Shown: positions 43,624 to 55,019 of the stretch, one piece after another
How the letters are laid out: every line of letters starts with the position of its first letter
Position numbering within the stretch: position 1 is the stretch's first letter
NCBI GenBank assembly: GCA_977006965.1
Contig: OZ345381.1
Location: 2,108,001-2,172,000, forward strand
Length of the DNA: 64,000 nt
From: Phymatolithon calcareum
Taxonomy: Eukaryota > Rhodophyta > Florideophyceae > Hapalidiales
Direction: 5' to 3'
Position numbers and translations under genes: made by a program
Notes under the pieces: generated by a model
What the model was told of the DNA's origin: nothing
The model's database searches: none
The model's input: the letters and a program-made list of their open reading frames with translations, nothing else

Positions 43624-44540
43624 TATGATCTGAACGCTGACTGTCAGCACGGAATGGAGCTCTTGTGTCGCTGAGACATACTGTACTGTACTTTTCCGCT
43701 GCGAAGCCATCGCCATGTGTGATCATGTTCTGTACACATTCCGTGTTTTCGTATCGCGACGTCCGCGAGTTCCCGTGACTCCCGCCTTTCTTCAAATAAG
43801 CGAATAGCACACAAAGCACGCTCAAAATTGAAACCCAGCACATTGTGTATCACCGCGAGCAACCCGTCCACATCTGATCAGCCCATGGCGAACCGGCCTC
43901 CTGAGCCTCACCGAGCGGAAAGCACGGGATGGCGTCCGCAATGCGCGCCGCGCCTCCCGTGGAGCTTGTGTACCCCGTGCTGGACGCAGCGGTGCTCGCA
44001 TCGTTGGTGCTCACGAAGCCTCTACGCCCGTCATCTGCCAAAAACTTGAGCGCGCGATGGGCACCGTGGTAGTCGCTGACATCCCCCTGTGGCAGAATTC
44101 GCGGCTACTCTGCTACGCTTCATGCGCTCGAAATGACTGGTCGTCTTTGCGGTCTTTGTTGGCAGCCGCGCCCGCCACATGATTGGTAATGCAGTGGGCG
44201 CGCACCTCGCGCACATGCGTTCCACAACGCCGAGGTGCCTTTGTCGCGCCCGCGACTGCGCTCTTTGCACGTCCAGTCTACACACCCTAAACCGACAAGC
44301 TTTGCTTGTTTGCAACGAAATACTGCAGAGAAGCTGTAGTGTCTACTTTGCGTTGCGAACATTCTTTGCTTTATGGAAGATCAGACGGCAAGGAATATCA
44401 ATTGATTTCCAGTGTTTAAGCTTCGTTTATTTTTGAGAAACCAGACCCTCGCAAAGGACTCTGTCGATGCGTGGGCATTTAGCATAGAGCGACTGTGCTA
44501 CTTATACAACTTTTGCGTATGATTCCCTGCGCCGCGGAAG

Positions 44541-45506
44541 CTAGAGCCCTGGGATGCGGTACTTGAGCTGTCCCGATTCCGTAAAGATGCCCCAATTATC
44601 CTCGACTGCATCTCCGGGAGCACCGGCCCCACTGTCTCCACTCTTTTTCTTCTCATCGAAGGCCTCGAATATGTACAATGATATTCCGCTCGCTACAGCA
44701 TTCTTGTTATACCTGGCGGCGTTCGCCACATTGGCAGCCGAATGACCAGCCGTGGGCCAGCCCGTCTCGCCGACCACGATCGGCAGCCCGCTGTCGGTGT
44801 AACGAGAGTCAAGACGCAGAAGGGCAGCGCGTACGGAGGCCACCTGAGCATGCAGCAAGCCGTTGTAATGCACGCCACCCACGGAGTGTCCTGTGTCTCC
44901 GAGCGCGTACGAAAGACTAATGTCCTTCGGATTATCTCTATGCGCAAAGAATGGGTAGATGTTGATGTCGAATGTGGATCTATCCTCGTACAGAAGCGCA
45001 GCCAGGTTCCTGATCGCCCCGACCTTTGAGCCGATAAATGTACCCGATGTTGGCGGGTAGGTGTTTCCGACTATTCCAACATAGAACGGAATAGTAATCT
45101 TGACAGAATTGGAAAGATTATTCCCCGCCAGAGAAGAGCGCAAGTTGCGGTAAGCTCTCTCCACTACACCGCCATCAATGTTGTTCCATGGGGCAAAGGG
45201 CTCATTTCCGATTGCCACTGTTAGCGACAATCCTTTGCGAATTTGCGGGGCGATGAGGTCGCGCACGATTCCGTTGGACATGTGAATATTATTGGAAAGC
45301 TCTGTTACCTGAAAGTTCGGCACTGCAATTACCACATGTTTGATTCCTGCGTCCCGCAGAGCGTCCAGGACGTATCCATCGTGATCGAAAATTTTGGCCT
45401 TCGTTATCGACGGAAAGTGTGTACGGAGGATGCGCGCCGCGTCTCGGTTTTGCAGAGGATTCCGCTGAAGCTTGAGAGCAAAGTTTACCCCAACTCTATT
45501 ACTCAT
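44541..45506 (-). CDS. Glycoside hydrolase family 17, beta-1,3-glucanase-like
   Basis: Hydrolyses beta-1,3-glucan chains in the characterised members of the family. The first in-frame ATG is at 45506 (MSNRVGVNFALK), giving 321 codons. The frame continues upstream to a stop at 45683 without an ATG, and that upstream part reads LKNIFIVALTYTFIATL, a good signal-peptide core. A cacctttttcag sequence at about 45586-45597 looks like a 3' splice site, so the true start is probably in a short upstream exon. The barrel begins at GVNFALKL; the acid/base Glu lies in VAIGNEPF and the nucleophile Glu in VVGETGWPT, both GH17 signatures. The length suits a catalytic domain alone, and no carbohydrate module follows. 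Head-to-head with the thaumatin-like gene. Confidence 0.88.
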   Translation of the reverse strand: MSNRVGVNFALKLQRNPLQNRDAARILRTHFPSITKAKIFDHDGYVLDALRDAGIKHVVIAVPNFQVTELSNNIHMSNGIVRDLIAPQIRKGLSLTVAIGNEPFAPWNNIDGGVVERAYRNLRSSLAGNNLSNSVKITIPFYVGIVGNTYPPTSGTFIGSKVGAIRNLAALLYEDRSTFDINIYPFFAHRDNPKDISLSYALGDTGHSVGGVHYNGLLHAQVASVRAALLRLDSRYTDSGLPIVVGETGWPTAGHSAANVANAARYNKNAVASGISLYIFEAFDEKKKSGDSGAGAPGDAVEDNWGIFTESGQLKYRIPGL

Positions 45507-45536
45507 TATGAGAGTAGCAATGAACGTATACGTCAA

Positions 45537-47353
45537 TGCAACAATGAAGATATTTTTCAGGCCACCTTGTTCAACAGTTCGAAGCTGAAAAAGGTGCGTT
45601 CGCGTGTGTTGGATTATCGTCAGGTCGGGAAGACCCGTTTTATAGCAAAGCCACAGTACTGCGTTGGAGCGAAAAGCCTTTTACAACGCGACGCAGCAAT
45701 GATTCTTTCAGAAAGCTTGCAATCTGTACTGTAAAGGTGCGTGTTTCCACTGTTTTCTAAGAATAGGGCAACATTTTAGGACTAATTAACATGGTTGGTT
45801 TAATTGATCAGCAACAAGCACTACTACTCCTGTATGATAGTGTATCACATGATATAGTGTCCGTGCTTGTCTCACAATCTGTTAGAACTGTACACTCTAC
45901 AGTTCCTTTCTCTTCCACAATGTGGTACAATGCGATTCCCAGTTGTCCCAGTCGCCCTTGCCAGGGTTTCAGGCTACAGTCAAATTTTGCTTCACCAATA
46001 TGCCCTAGAGGTGTGATCCCTCCTCATTCAGCAAACATGTGGATAGGAGGCGGAGGCCTGCTTTCCCGTACAGACGTAATCTTGAGATCTCAAGGGAATT
46101 GTCCGTATGATGTATGATAACACGAACAGTCCACTCATTGGCCATTAATTATACAACAATCACTCAAAGTTGTTAACATTGACCTCTGATACAGACAGCT
46201 GTATCTATCATATCACAGGTCAATGAAAACAACTAGAAACAAGGCAGCGGATCATAGAAATCGGATCTCGCAGTCCAGTATCCTACTACAGTATAAGATG
46301 CTCAAATATTCAGAGATATTACAGTACAGCATTGTTTGCTATTCTTGGTTCTGTCCTGATTGGCAGGAGAGTCTCATTTACTATGTTAAATAATCTCAGC
46401 ACGATCGAAGATCCGCGGCATTGAGAAACATCATGGAGCAGAACAGCATCACACATGTAAGCATGATGATGATGATGATGTGTGACACTATTTTGCTCCC
46501 GATCTGGAAGTGGCCCATCTCGCACATGCTATGCCTTTCCACGCCTGGCTCGCTTCGTCCTCGTCTGTGCGCGTGTCGTGTGTGAAAAAGTACAGGACAG
46601 TCAAACGCGCTCAACAAGAATACTGGCGTGTTACCGAAGTTTATCACGTTCTGCTCTAAATGCTCTAATATGATCACCATCATGCTGTCCTCCTTCCTCC
46701 GGGCATGTCCGTTCGAGGTCTGGAGACATATCTGATCCAACAAGCACTAGAACCCTTTGTATGCACTGTGATAACACGAACATATCACCACACACGGAGC
46801 CCTTTGTGTACACGGTGACAAAACGAACATATCACCACTCACTGGACCCTTTGTATGCAGTATGCACCAATTCTTAAGGGTCAGGCACAGGACCGATGTA
46901 CTGCGTGACGCAGTACATCCATCACGTTCTGTGCCATTCAACACCTGCTCCTCTTGATACTCGAATATCCCCGTGTATTGTGAGAAAAAGTGCAACGCCA
47001 ATACGAACCAGCATGTGTAAACGCAGAATCCTGTTTTTCTATATGGTACAGTCTGTAGCATTTAGAAATACGTGTAGCGTACAGATGCTGTGTTACTAGG
47101 TTCATTCTTCTCGACTCTAGATATCCCTTGGATATCAGGGCAATTGTCTAATTCCACCTAAGTTATTTTATTGTTCTTACACTCTTCTTGAGATTGTGAG
47201 GTGTGCATTGTTTCCCTCACATTCTGCAGTAGTACTCTATATAACAAGTACTTCAAACACTAACACAGCGATCTGCACAAGTAACAACAACATAGCCTCT
47301 ATCCTCACACCATATCAACACACTCACATTTGAACTCTTCTTGCCTAGCGGAA
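45537..47353. promoter_or_regulatory. Upstream region shared by the glucanase and thaumatin-like genes
   Basis: 1.8 kb between the two divergent genes. It probably contains the first exon of the glucanase near its left end and both promoters. A short repeated block (gtgataacacgaacatatcaccac-like) recurs near 46768 and 46818. No other gene was supported. Confidence 0.4.
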
Positions 47354-48151
47354 ATGCAACTCTTAATGCAGCCGGGAAACATGCATCGAAAGGGACTCTT
47401 TGCAAAATTCTTCCCGCTGGCTCTTTTCGTCATCCTCTTCAATTCGATCCAGGCCCATGAAGTTCGTTTCGTCAACTCGTGTCCCCAAAACATACTTGTT
47501 GGCATCCTGAACAATCCAGGTAAGCCGCTTTTAGAAGGTGGTGGATTTCGACTTGACAGAGGACAGACACGTTCGATAAACGCTCCAAGCGCGTGGGCCG
47601 GCCGTTTCTGGGGTCGCACGGGATGTGACAACAACGGGAGAAACTGTGAAACCGGCGCATGTGGCGGGACCGGTGTACAATGTCAAGGAACTGGAGGCGC
47701 ACCTCCAGCGTCATTAGCAGAGATTACCTTTGACAGCAACACCGGTGGTATCGATTTCTATGACATCTCCTTGGTCGATGGCTTCAACTTGCGTATGTCG
47801 ATGACCCCAATTCGTGGAACTTTCCGTTTCCGAAGCAATGGCGAATATGATTGCAAGGCAGCTGGTTGTAACAGTGACCTCAACAATTCTTGTCCCAGAG
47901 ACCTGCAGCAGACTGGAAGAAACGGTGCAGTGGTTGCATGCAAGAGTGCCTGCTTGGCGTTTAACACAGATCGCTACTGCTGCCGCAACGCTCATAATAC
48001 GCCGGCAACTTGTCCACCATTTTCATACTCTCGTATATTCAGAGCAGCATGCCCTCGGGCTTACAGCTACGCGTATGATGACGATTTGAGCACTTTTACG
48101 TGCCTGGGCAATAGACGTGGAGCGAGCGGCTATGAGATCAGGTTTTGTTGA
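47354..48151 (+). CDS. Thaumatin-like protein (PR-5 type)
   Basis: Secreted beta-sandwich protein of the thaumatin/PR-5 family. The frame opens at a TTG (47330); ATGs at 47354, 47366 and 47381 are candidates, and the last gives the cleanest signal peptide (MHRKGLFAKFFPLALFVILF, cleaved after SIQA). The mature part has 16 cysteines, the full set of eight disulfides of long thaumatin-like proteins. Family landmarks: VRFVNSCPQNI, FWGRTGCDNNGRNCETGAC, PASLAEITFD, DFYDISLVDGFNL, YCCRN and a C-terminal FC. The acidic-cleft residues (Glu of AEITFD, Asp residues of DFYDISLVD) are present; in antifungal members this cleft faces beta-1,3-glucan. 265 codons from 47354. Confidence 0.92.
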   Translation: MQLLMQPGNMHRKGLFAKFFPLALFVILFNSIQAHEVRFVNSCPQNILVGILNNPGKPLLEGGGFRLDRGQTRSINAPSAWAGRFWGRTGCDNNGRNCETGACGGTGVQCQGTGGAPPASLAEITFDSNTGGIDFYDISLVDGFNLRMSMTPIRGTFRFRSNGEYDCKAAGCNSDLNNSCPRDLQQTGRNGAVVACKSACLAFNTDRYCCRNAHNTPATCPPFSYSRIFRAACPRAYSYAYDDDLSTFTCLGNRRGASGYEIRFC

Positions 48152-51100
48152 TCGCGGCATGGAATACACGAGCTTTGCAGCAGTGCGTCCGCTGCTTTGT
48201 CACTGTCTGAACGATTTGCGACATGCGCTGTTCTTCTCGCGAATGTACGCCTCGCAACTCGCATCGCGATCCTCATCATCATGCCCAGAGTAGGTGATTT
48301 GCCTGGTCCAAAGGGAATCGTGTCTCGCGTATCCATGTTTTGTTTTTCGCTTCGCTAGAAGTATATATATATGTAAGTTAGTTCTTTCCTCTGAATAAAG
48401 GACTGTGCAAGTCCTTCAGATTTCCGCTCAACTGTCCGGATACCGCGCGCTCAAGTCCGCCTGTGAGTCCTTCTACAAGACGAGATCCGAAGTCTTCCAT
48501 CCCTTCTTGACCGCAACCATTTTGTCATAAACGCCGGTCCAGAGAAAATCGCACTCAAGGTCCCCTTTTCTCTTTTCATGAGGCTGTCCCAAGGTCGACG
48601 TCCTTGCCAAGGTCTCCGGCGGAGGACAACGCCGACGCCTACATGCCATTCTTGGAGTTTGTTAGTTTTTCTCTCTCTCTTTCTTTCTTTGTTTTCTTTC
48701 AGGATATCTGAGCTACACATAGTGTACGTTACTCAACATCTATGGGGCTTTTAAGATGCTCCTGGACTGAATTCATTCTGGGTACGCGCGTAGCTGCTTC
48801 CCGCGAGTACTGTAGCACACCACTACACGGCGCTTTCCTTGCGTCCTTCGCGTAATTCCTTGCTTGTGACAGGACTCGAGCCAGCGACCTCAACATTCCT
48901 ACCTACAGTATCATACCGAAATATGGGCACAAGTGCGCGGAGGCAGTTTTACCACTACCGTATACCACCGGTGTTTCTCTCTTTCCTTCATGTTATGCTC
49001 CCTCCCTTTTCACTCTCATGGTCTCTCTGATCCTTGCGGCGTTGAGGTCTTCTCTGTCTGGCGCTACAGTGGCATCCTCAAAGCTACGAACAAGAAATTT
49101 TTGATTTTAATGGGATCTGACATCGTGCACAACTAAGACTTACCTTCAAACTACCGTTGCATCGCACTAAGGACTACAGCAGGCAAGTTGAAATTCTTGA
49201 TTTTGTGTCTTTCTTTACGGGCAGAATCTGAATAAATGTCTGTAATAAATAAAACATATGCAGTGCAAGTCCGCACGAGCTGTAGCGGCATACTCGAAGG
49301 TGCCACCGGCCTGACGGTTGCCAAACGTGCCATGCAAAAGTACCTCGACATCCTGACGAATACGAGGAGACAAAGTGGAGCACCTTTAGATCTGGCCCGG
49401 ATCACGGGGACTTAACTTCGGACCATAGAACCATTTACCGCAATGACAAAGTACTCGCTTCTTACTGAGAGATTACCGAAGGTCATAGTAATAAAATTTT
49501 ACCGTCCACTCGCAAAGCACAAGCTCGACTAGTGGGAGAACATTATCAGGGGCTCGAGTGCAGTGTGTGTCTAGGTTACCCTGTTGTTACAGCGTGGAAC
49601 GCTTTATCTTAAATTTGGCGGCAAAATTGGGGAGATTTGAGGAGTTGCAGATTGTACACCTCTGACCTGAGGGCTTGTGATGATCTCATATGTAGCCCGC
49701 AGTCTCTATTTAAGCCGGAACTATCATCGTTGCTGAAGCATGTGACAGTGACAGAAGAATTTGGAAATCGCTGTCCATGTCTGCCTGCACTCCCCGCCAA
49801 GAGCCTGTGTTCGCGAAGAGGAATTCTATGTAAATTGATACATACATACCTATCTATCGTCTATTAGCCGTAGGATTGTCACTCTATGCTGTAGTGAAAA
49901 AACGTATTGCGTGTCATGCATTGAACTTTCTGTGCCGTGGCAATCTAAGAAGCCCATGCATATATATTACCTCCTGTGCCTAAATAGAGCACTGTAGTTT
50001 TAAGGTTGCAGTCAGAGTTCCGGCGGCGTGTTACATTATTATCGAGAGAGACTCGCGAAATTAATCATCGCCGTCGATATATCCACTATCGTTGAAGCCA
50101 TATCGTGTCATATATGTATTGATTATTTTATTCGGCATTACGTCACAGCGAATACTTATTTGTTCTACTTGAGAGAAACAAGAATAAGTCTTACAGAGGA
50201 GCACCTCAGACCTATTTATGCAGTGTGAAGGAATAATGCTAATAACTCACCTACTCAAATTATTTCTAGGTAGTTAATTATGTCGTTTACATCATCTCTG
50301 CGCCACATATCCACGTTAATGAAAAAAACAGCGGCGCCTCAAATTTTCCACGTATAATGACCTTGCGACTATTCCTCAAGGCAAAACCTGCAATAAAAAA
50401 CAGGCGTTCGCCTGTACTGAATTTTGGTAAGAGGAAGCGAGTGTCAATAAAGATGATTTGCCGGGAACATTCAGTCATTCGCATACGATGTGCTTCGATA
50501 ATTCGCGATCTCCACATACGGAAAAAGGTCGAAGGCATGTCACCACATAAGAGAGCCATCCGTACACCTGAACAGTTTTCAAGGGAAGCAGAAGCCGCTT
50601 TAATGATGAAGGTACTGGGGTGATATGGGAAGCTCGATGCGCTTGAAGCTCGTCGGGATTGACGGAGGATGAGTGCGACATGAGGTTGGAGTATGCCGAA
50701 CTAATCTGTGTGTGCCTCACACTGCATGCGCATGTCCACGTCTTCTTCTTCTTTATTGCGGGTTTTCGAAGTTGTTCTAGAAGAACTCCACATCCTTACG
50801 GCTACAGTAGACTTCAACAGCTACGAGTGTTCCTTGATGTCACAACAGCTCAAAGCTGAACGAAGTGCAGACTTTTGGGGAGCTTAACATCCATATCTGC
50901 ACGCAGCCAATCTTCAGCCGCCGTCCTTCAAAGGGATGCCCCGGGTTGGAAACCATTTAGGATGCTTACGGTAGGTGGCCATCTCGTTTCCTTCTTTCAA
51001 CTCCTTCTGCCCTGTCTCCCAGATTCCTTCAGCATTGCGGCACACTACTCATGGCGGAATCCATTACTTTTCTTCGCCGTGGGCTCGTCGTTCTTAAAGA

Positions 51101-52421
51101 GCATAGCTATTTGTTTGTTAGGACGATTGAGGTCATGTTGGTTGGTACGTGAAGAGCATTGGATTGGAATACGAATCAAAGACAAAGGATCGATGAGGCA
51201 TTGTGACAATCCGCGGGGACAGTTGTACAACACATTTTGTCGAATTATTCGAAACAACTTACCAAACTCGAGAAAATTATTGCGACCCGGTGCCGTTGGG
51301 AAAGACCACTAAAGTTACAGAGCACTGTCACAAACAAAGGAAATAAATTATTCTGACGGGTCTATTTTTGATGGAATCTGGTTGAAACCGGCAGGCAAGC
51401 CTCTGGGTTCAAGATGTCCTCTATGCAACGTCCTCTAATTTTAGTGTCCTCATTCTTGTCCCTCGGGATGGTCCTGCGTGACATATGATACAGTACTCGA
51501 TCAAGGAAGTACGTAAGGAGCATTATTATTGCAGCTGGGCCCTTCTGGGGTGGGGGAAAGAGGCAACTGACTAACGCTTTACAGTACAGTACTTCCTGTG
51601 GTTTGCCTACAGTACAGTACTGGCCGGAGTACGACAATCCAGGGGACGATACAAGCTTACCGACCCCTGGACAACACTCCTTTGCAGTCACGTGCATCAT
51701 ACAGTAACTAATTATCGTCACCAAGGCAACTTGCCTCTACAGTACTGTATTGGGTTTCTCGTCGATATGTGTACAGAACTGTATCATGTTTGGCGCGAAT
51801 CCTCTTCCTAGTGCGATCGTGCCGCGCGATCGCACTGGGAAGAGGATTAATCGTCTCAAGCTTGCAAATTCACACTTTCCATGGCGCAGTATGACTCGGC
51901 CGTGCTGAATGATTAATTTCCTCATTAGGAATGGAATTTGAAACGCAACTCTCGACTTGCGTCTGAAACGCGTTTCAAAACGCCGTCGTATGCACTGTGC
52001 TGCACAATCCTTCGTCCAGTACAGTACTGTGCAGTAGAAACGATCATGCGGGGATTCCGGTCCCAGGAACTGAACTGTAATTCGACTGCGTCCGTCATTT
52101 TGCCTATTTTTTGTAATCGTGGGTGTGTTAGTTTCATAAAAACGGCACAAATGAACGCCACTGTTCACTAACGACGGAACTCGGCAGTCTTGTGCAAAAT
52201 TCTACTTCCGTTTTTACCAATCCCCAATCCCCACCCTCGCTCGCCACCCTTCGCGTTGAGCGCACACACAACCTCTTCAACCCTCTTCTTCCTTCCGAAC
52301 TCATCCACGCGAAGCCCGTGCGAGCACGACCACACCGGACTGGTCTGGTCTGGTCTGGACTGGACTGGACCGCCCCGTCCCGCACCTCACCGCACGGCGC
52401 CCATCCCTGTCTACCTCTCCC
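48152..52421. other. Long intergenic stretch, no supported gene
   Basis: AT-rich, with a small hairpin (aaggact/agtcctt near 48402-48420) that may lie in the 3' end of the thaumatin-like transcript, a tRNA-B-box-like stretch near 48870, many acagtac motifs (51490-52040), the 22-bp foldback at 51798-51848 and short ctggt/ctgga repeats just before the next gene. Confidence 0.55.
51798..51848. repeat. Foldback with 22-bp arms and 7-nt loop
   Basis: Left arm 51798-51819 (starts aatcctcttcc) and right arm 51827-51848 are complementary with one mismatch. Confidence 0.95.
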
Positions 52422-55019
52422 ATGGCGATGAACCCCGCCGCGATGGCGGCCGCCATCCGCCAGGTGACCCAGGGTGCCGGGCCACATGTCAACTGGATGA
52501 ACAAACCAATACCCAGCATGTGCGACATTCTCGAACGTATTTTCAACCTCGCCCAAGCTGAATGGGCCCGCGAATTTCTCTTCTTCCCCAACCCTCATGT
52601 CGATGCCGGTGTCCTCACATCTCCTCTTAACCTGCAGTACAAGGTGGCCGGTCAAATCAGACAAGACGTCAAGGCTGGACGCGTTGGGCCGTACATCAGA
52701 AACTCCTGCATTGACCGCGGTGCCAACGATACTGGCTCTGATCGGCAGTTCAACTGCGATTGGGTCATTATTCCAGCTTTCAATTTTGGACAGCAGGGTG
52801 CTTGTTACTTCATGCAAAAGACTCACACGGGTACAACTCAGGATCACAATGGTGCCATTCAATCTGCACTTTACCGAATCATCACAGATGATGTTACCGG
52901 AGAGGTGCTTTATGTCGGTGACATGCCGGAAACTGATACATTCCAAGTCGTGCACATGGTTCATCTTAACGGCGCTTATCATCAACGGTCAATGTGTGTT
53001 TTTGAAGGTTCGGTCCTCCGTTCTGCACTCACGGCCGATAACGGCCGTATCTCTATTCCGCAAGTCGTTAAAGCACTCGTCTTGTATTATCACACGCGCG
53101 AAACCCGCATCTGCATAACGTGCGGTGCTCATCCCTCACTGTGCTGCAATTGTCCGGTGTCTCTTCGTCAATCTGAACACCCTAACGACCTGCGTTTCCA
53201 TGCGCATAACACCCGCACGCATCTCGGGCATTATTCTGGTAAGCAGACTGTGCTGTATTTGAAAAAAGGCGCTGTTGTGAGCACCGATATTGAGTATACA
53301 TTTCATCGAACCAACACGGACACAAATCTAGATACTGTACTATCTTTGCGACGATGGGCGGTTCGAGATCGACTTGGTGCGGCCGTGCAACGCGCATTTG
53401 GAAAATATGTCCAGCGCCCACCGATCAGTACCGTCGCGTTCGCCGCCACGATAATGAATGTGGACAAAAGTTTTGATGAGATTGTGGACGTCCTTGCAGA
53501 ATCCGACAATCCACACTTGGTGGCGCATCGGCATTACACTCGGTCCCTGTTTGGCTCCTCTTCCTCCCAGGTTTCCGCGGGACTGTCTGATGGTTCCTCT
53601 TGGGAAAATTCACAGGGCTGTCGGATGGTCACGGATGGCGATGAAATGGACATTTCGCAATCTGTAGTGCCGGAATACAATGTGAATGGTCCTATTGCCA
53701 TTTCAAACTTGGGAGGAAACCACTGTGAGCGCAGTGCTCAAATTCAACAGATGCGCCTTTTACACCAGACGCGCAATGGGGCGGAGGAAGTACGACTTGC
53801 GGAGCAACTTGCCATTGCGCAGCAACAAGTGGAAAGAGAACGCCAGGTGGATCAATTGCGTATGTTGGAGACGCAACGGCGAGCAGTGCAGCAACTGCAG
53901 TTGGCGGAGCAACAGGAACTACTACAGCAGAGACAATTTTTGGAACAACAGAGAGAACTGGCATATCAGCAGTGCCTGGCTAAAGAGCAGCAACAAAAGC
54001 GTGTTGCTATCGAACAACAGGCTGTGCAACATCAGCATCTAACCCAACAACAGGCCCTTGAACACAGGGATTTCGTGCGGCAGCAGCGAGCCATAGGGCA
54101 GCAGCAAGTGGCAGCGCAGCAGCTTGAATTGTGTCAGGTGCGACAGGAGGTCATTCAACAGCGTGGGGGACAGTTACAAGATGCGAACATAACGCCGGCA
54201 GTGCAGAGCATGGCGACGAACACATCCGCTCTAGGTGAGGCTCTGATGCAGGCATTCACTGAATGCGCGCGACGTTCGCTCCAGTCTTGTACGGACGGTG
54301 TGGAGCAAAGACGTTTGAACTCATTTCTGCCGGGCAATGGATCGCACGAGATTGTCAACAGTCAAGGTGCGCTATCTCATGCATCTAACTCAGTTGGTTT
54401 TGGAAAAAGACCAAGATCCGATGTCGGTTATAATGTACGTTACATGCCGCAAGCTCCTCGCGTGCTCACCGGGGAACAAATGGGCGCACCGATGGGGAAC
54501 CCGCAAGTTTCTGGTATAAGTCGCCCGCAGGCAGACGTGACAGCGAGTTCCGGCTCCGCGATTTACTCCCGAAGCACAGCGCTTCGCACCACGGCTGGGC
54601 AATCGCCAATGGACGGCGGCACAGAAGTATTACCAGGTGGATGGCACAATGGCGGTGTTATCGGTCGTGCGGTCGGTAATGGAATAGCTCCCTCACAGCC
54701 TCGGCGACCTGCACCTACGGAGAGAAGATTATTACCGCGAGGACCGCAGCCAGCACTTCAGCCCCCGGAGGACCCGAAGAGGAAACGGGAACTTGACATG
54801 CGTATCCGAAAACGAGAAGCCGCTAGAAGAAGTGACGCGAGAAGATTGGCGAGAGTGCAACAATTGCAGGTGGAAAAGAATGAGTTGGAGCGCACGACGG
54901 ATGAGTTGCGGGTGAAACAGGCGAAACTTCTGGAGGAGAATGCAATGCTGAGGAGACAGGTCGCTGCGCTGGGAACGTGTGTGCCATCAGTGTACAGTAG
55001 ATCGGTCGAACTGCCGTAA
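52422..55019 (+). CDS. bZIP-like protein with large N-terminal domain and Gln-rich middle
   Basis: 865 codons from an ATG in good context (cccatggcg). Residues 1-370 form a folded, unrecognised domain with Cys/His pairs (CITCGAHPSLCCNC, then HAHNTRTHLGHY). Residues about 445-590 are Gln-rich and coiled-coil-like (LAIAQQQVERERQVDQLRM). Residues about 783-865 are a bZIP: basic region (KRKRELDMRIRKREAARRSD) and six leucines at perfect 7-residue spacing ending in RRQVAAL. The distance from basic region to first leucine fits the family, but the invariant Asn and Arg of the N-x7-R motif are Lys (54810-54812) and Asp (54834-54836). Likely a dimerising nuclear protein with altered or lost DNA specificity. 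Confidence 0.8.
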   Translation: MAMNPAAMAAAIRQVTQGAGPHVNWMNKPIPSMCDILERIFNLAQAEWAREFLFFPNPHVDAGVLTSPLNLQYKVAGQIRQDVKAGRVGPYIRNSCIDRGANDTGSDRQFNCDWVIIPAFNFGQQGACYFMQKTHTGTTQDHNGAIQSALYRIITDDVTGEVLYVGDMPETDTFQVVHMVHLNGAYHQRSMCVFEGSVLRSALTADNGRISIPQVVKALVLYYHTRETRICITCGAHPSLCCNCPVSLRQSEHPNDLRFHAHNTRTHLGHYSGKQTVLYLKKGAVVSTDIEYTFHRTNTDTNLDTVLSLRRWAVRDRLGAAVQRAFGKYVQRPPISTVAFAATIMNVDKSFDEIVDVLAESDNPHLVAHRHYTRSLFGSSSSQVSAGLSDGSSWENSQGCRMVTDGDEMDISQSVVPEYNVNGPIAISNLGGNHCERSAQIQQMRLLHQTRNGAEEVRLAEQLAIAQQQVERERQVDQLRMLETQRRAVQQLQLAEQQELLQQRQFLEQQRELAYQQCLAKEQQQKRVAIEQQAVQHQHLTQQQALEHRDFVRQQRAIGQQQVAAQQLELCQVRQEVIQQRGGQLQDANITPAVQSMATNTSALGEALMQAFTECARRSLQSCTDGVEQRRLNSFLPGNGSHEIVNSQGALSHASNSVGFGKRPRSDVGYNVRYMPQAPRVLTGEQMGAPMGNPQVSGISRPQADVTASSGSAIYSRSTALRTTAGQSPMDGGTEVLPGGWHNGGVIGRAVGNGIAPSQPRRPAPTERRLLPRGPQPALQPPEDPKRKRELDMRIRKREAARRSDARRLARVQQLQVEKNELERTTDELRVKQAKLLEENAMLRRQVAALGTCVPSVYSRSVELP

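Larger units (their letters stand above)
42571..44540. other. Intergenic stretch with gene remnant and hairpin cluster
   Basis: Contains a protein-like remnant at about 42850-43210 and three hairpins at 43481-43623. ORFs elsewhere here have no recognisable content. Confidence 0.55.

Noticed and set aside
45791-46117. 108-codon ORF in the glucanase/thaumatin-like intergenic region
   Set aside because: No similarity, no signal peptide and isolated; compatible with chance in a promoter region.
48860-48935. tRNA-like gene on the minus strand (B-box-like ggctcgagtcc, 72-nt span with complementary ends)
   Set aside because: The anticodon and D stems do not pair and the T stem is broken; at most a decayed tRNA-derived repeat.
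52134-52985. 283-codon minus-strand ORF opposite the start of the bZIP gene
   Set aside because: Antisense to a convincing gene and without any recognisable feature.
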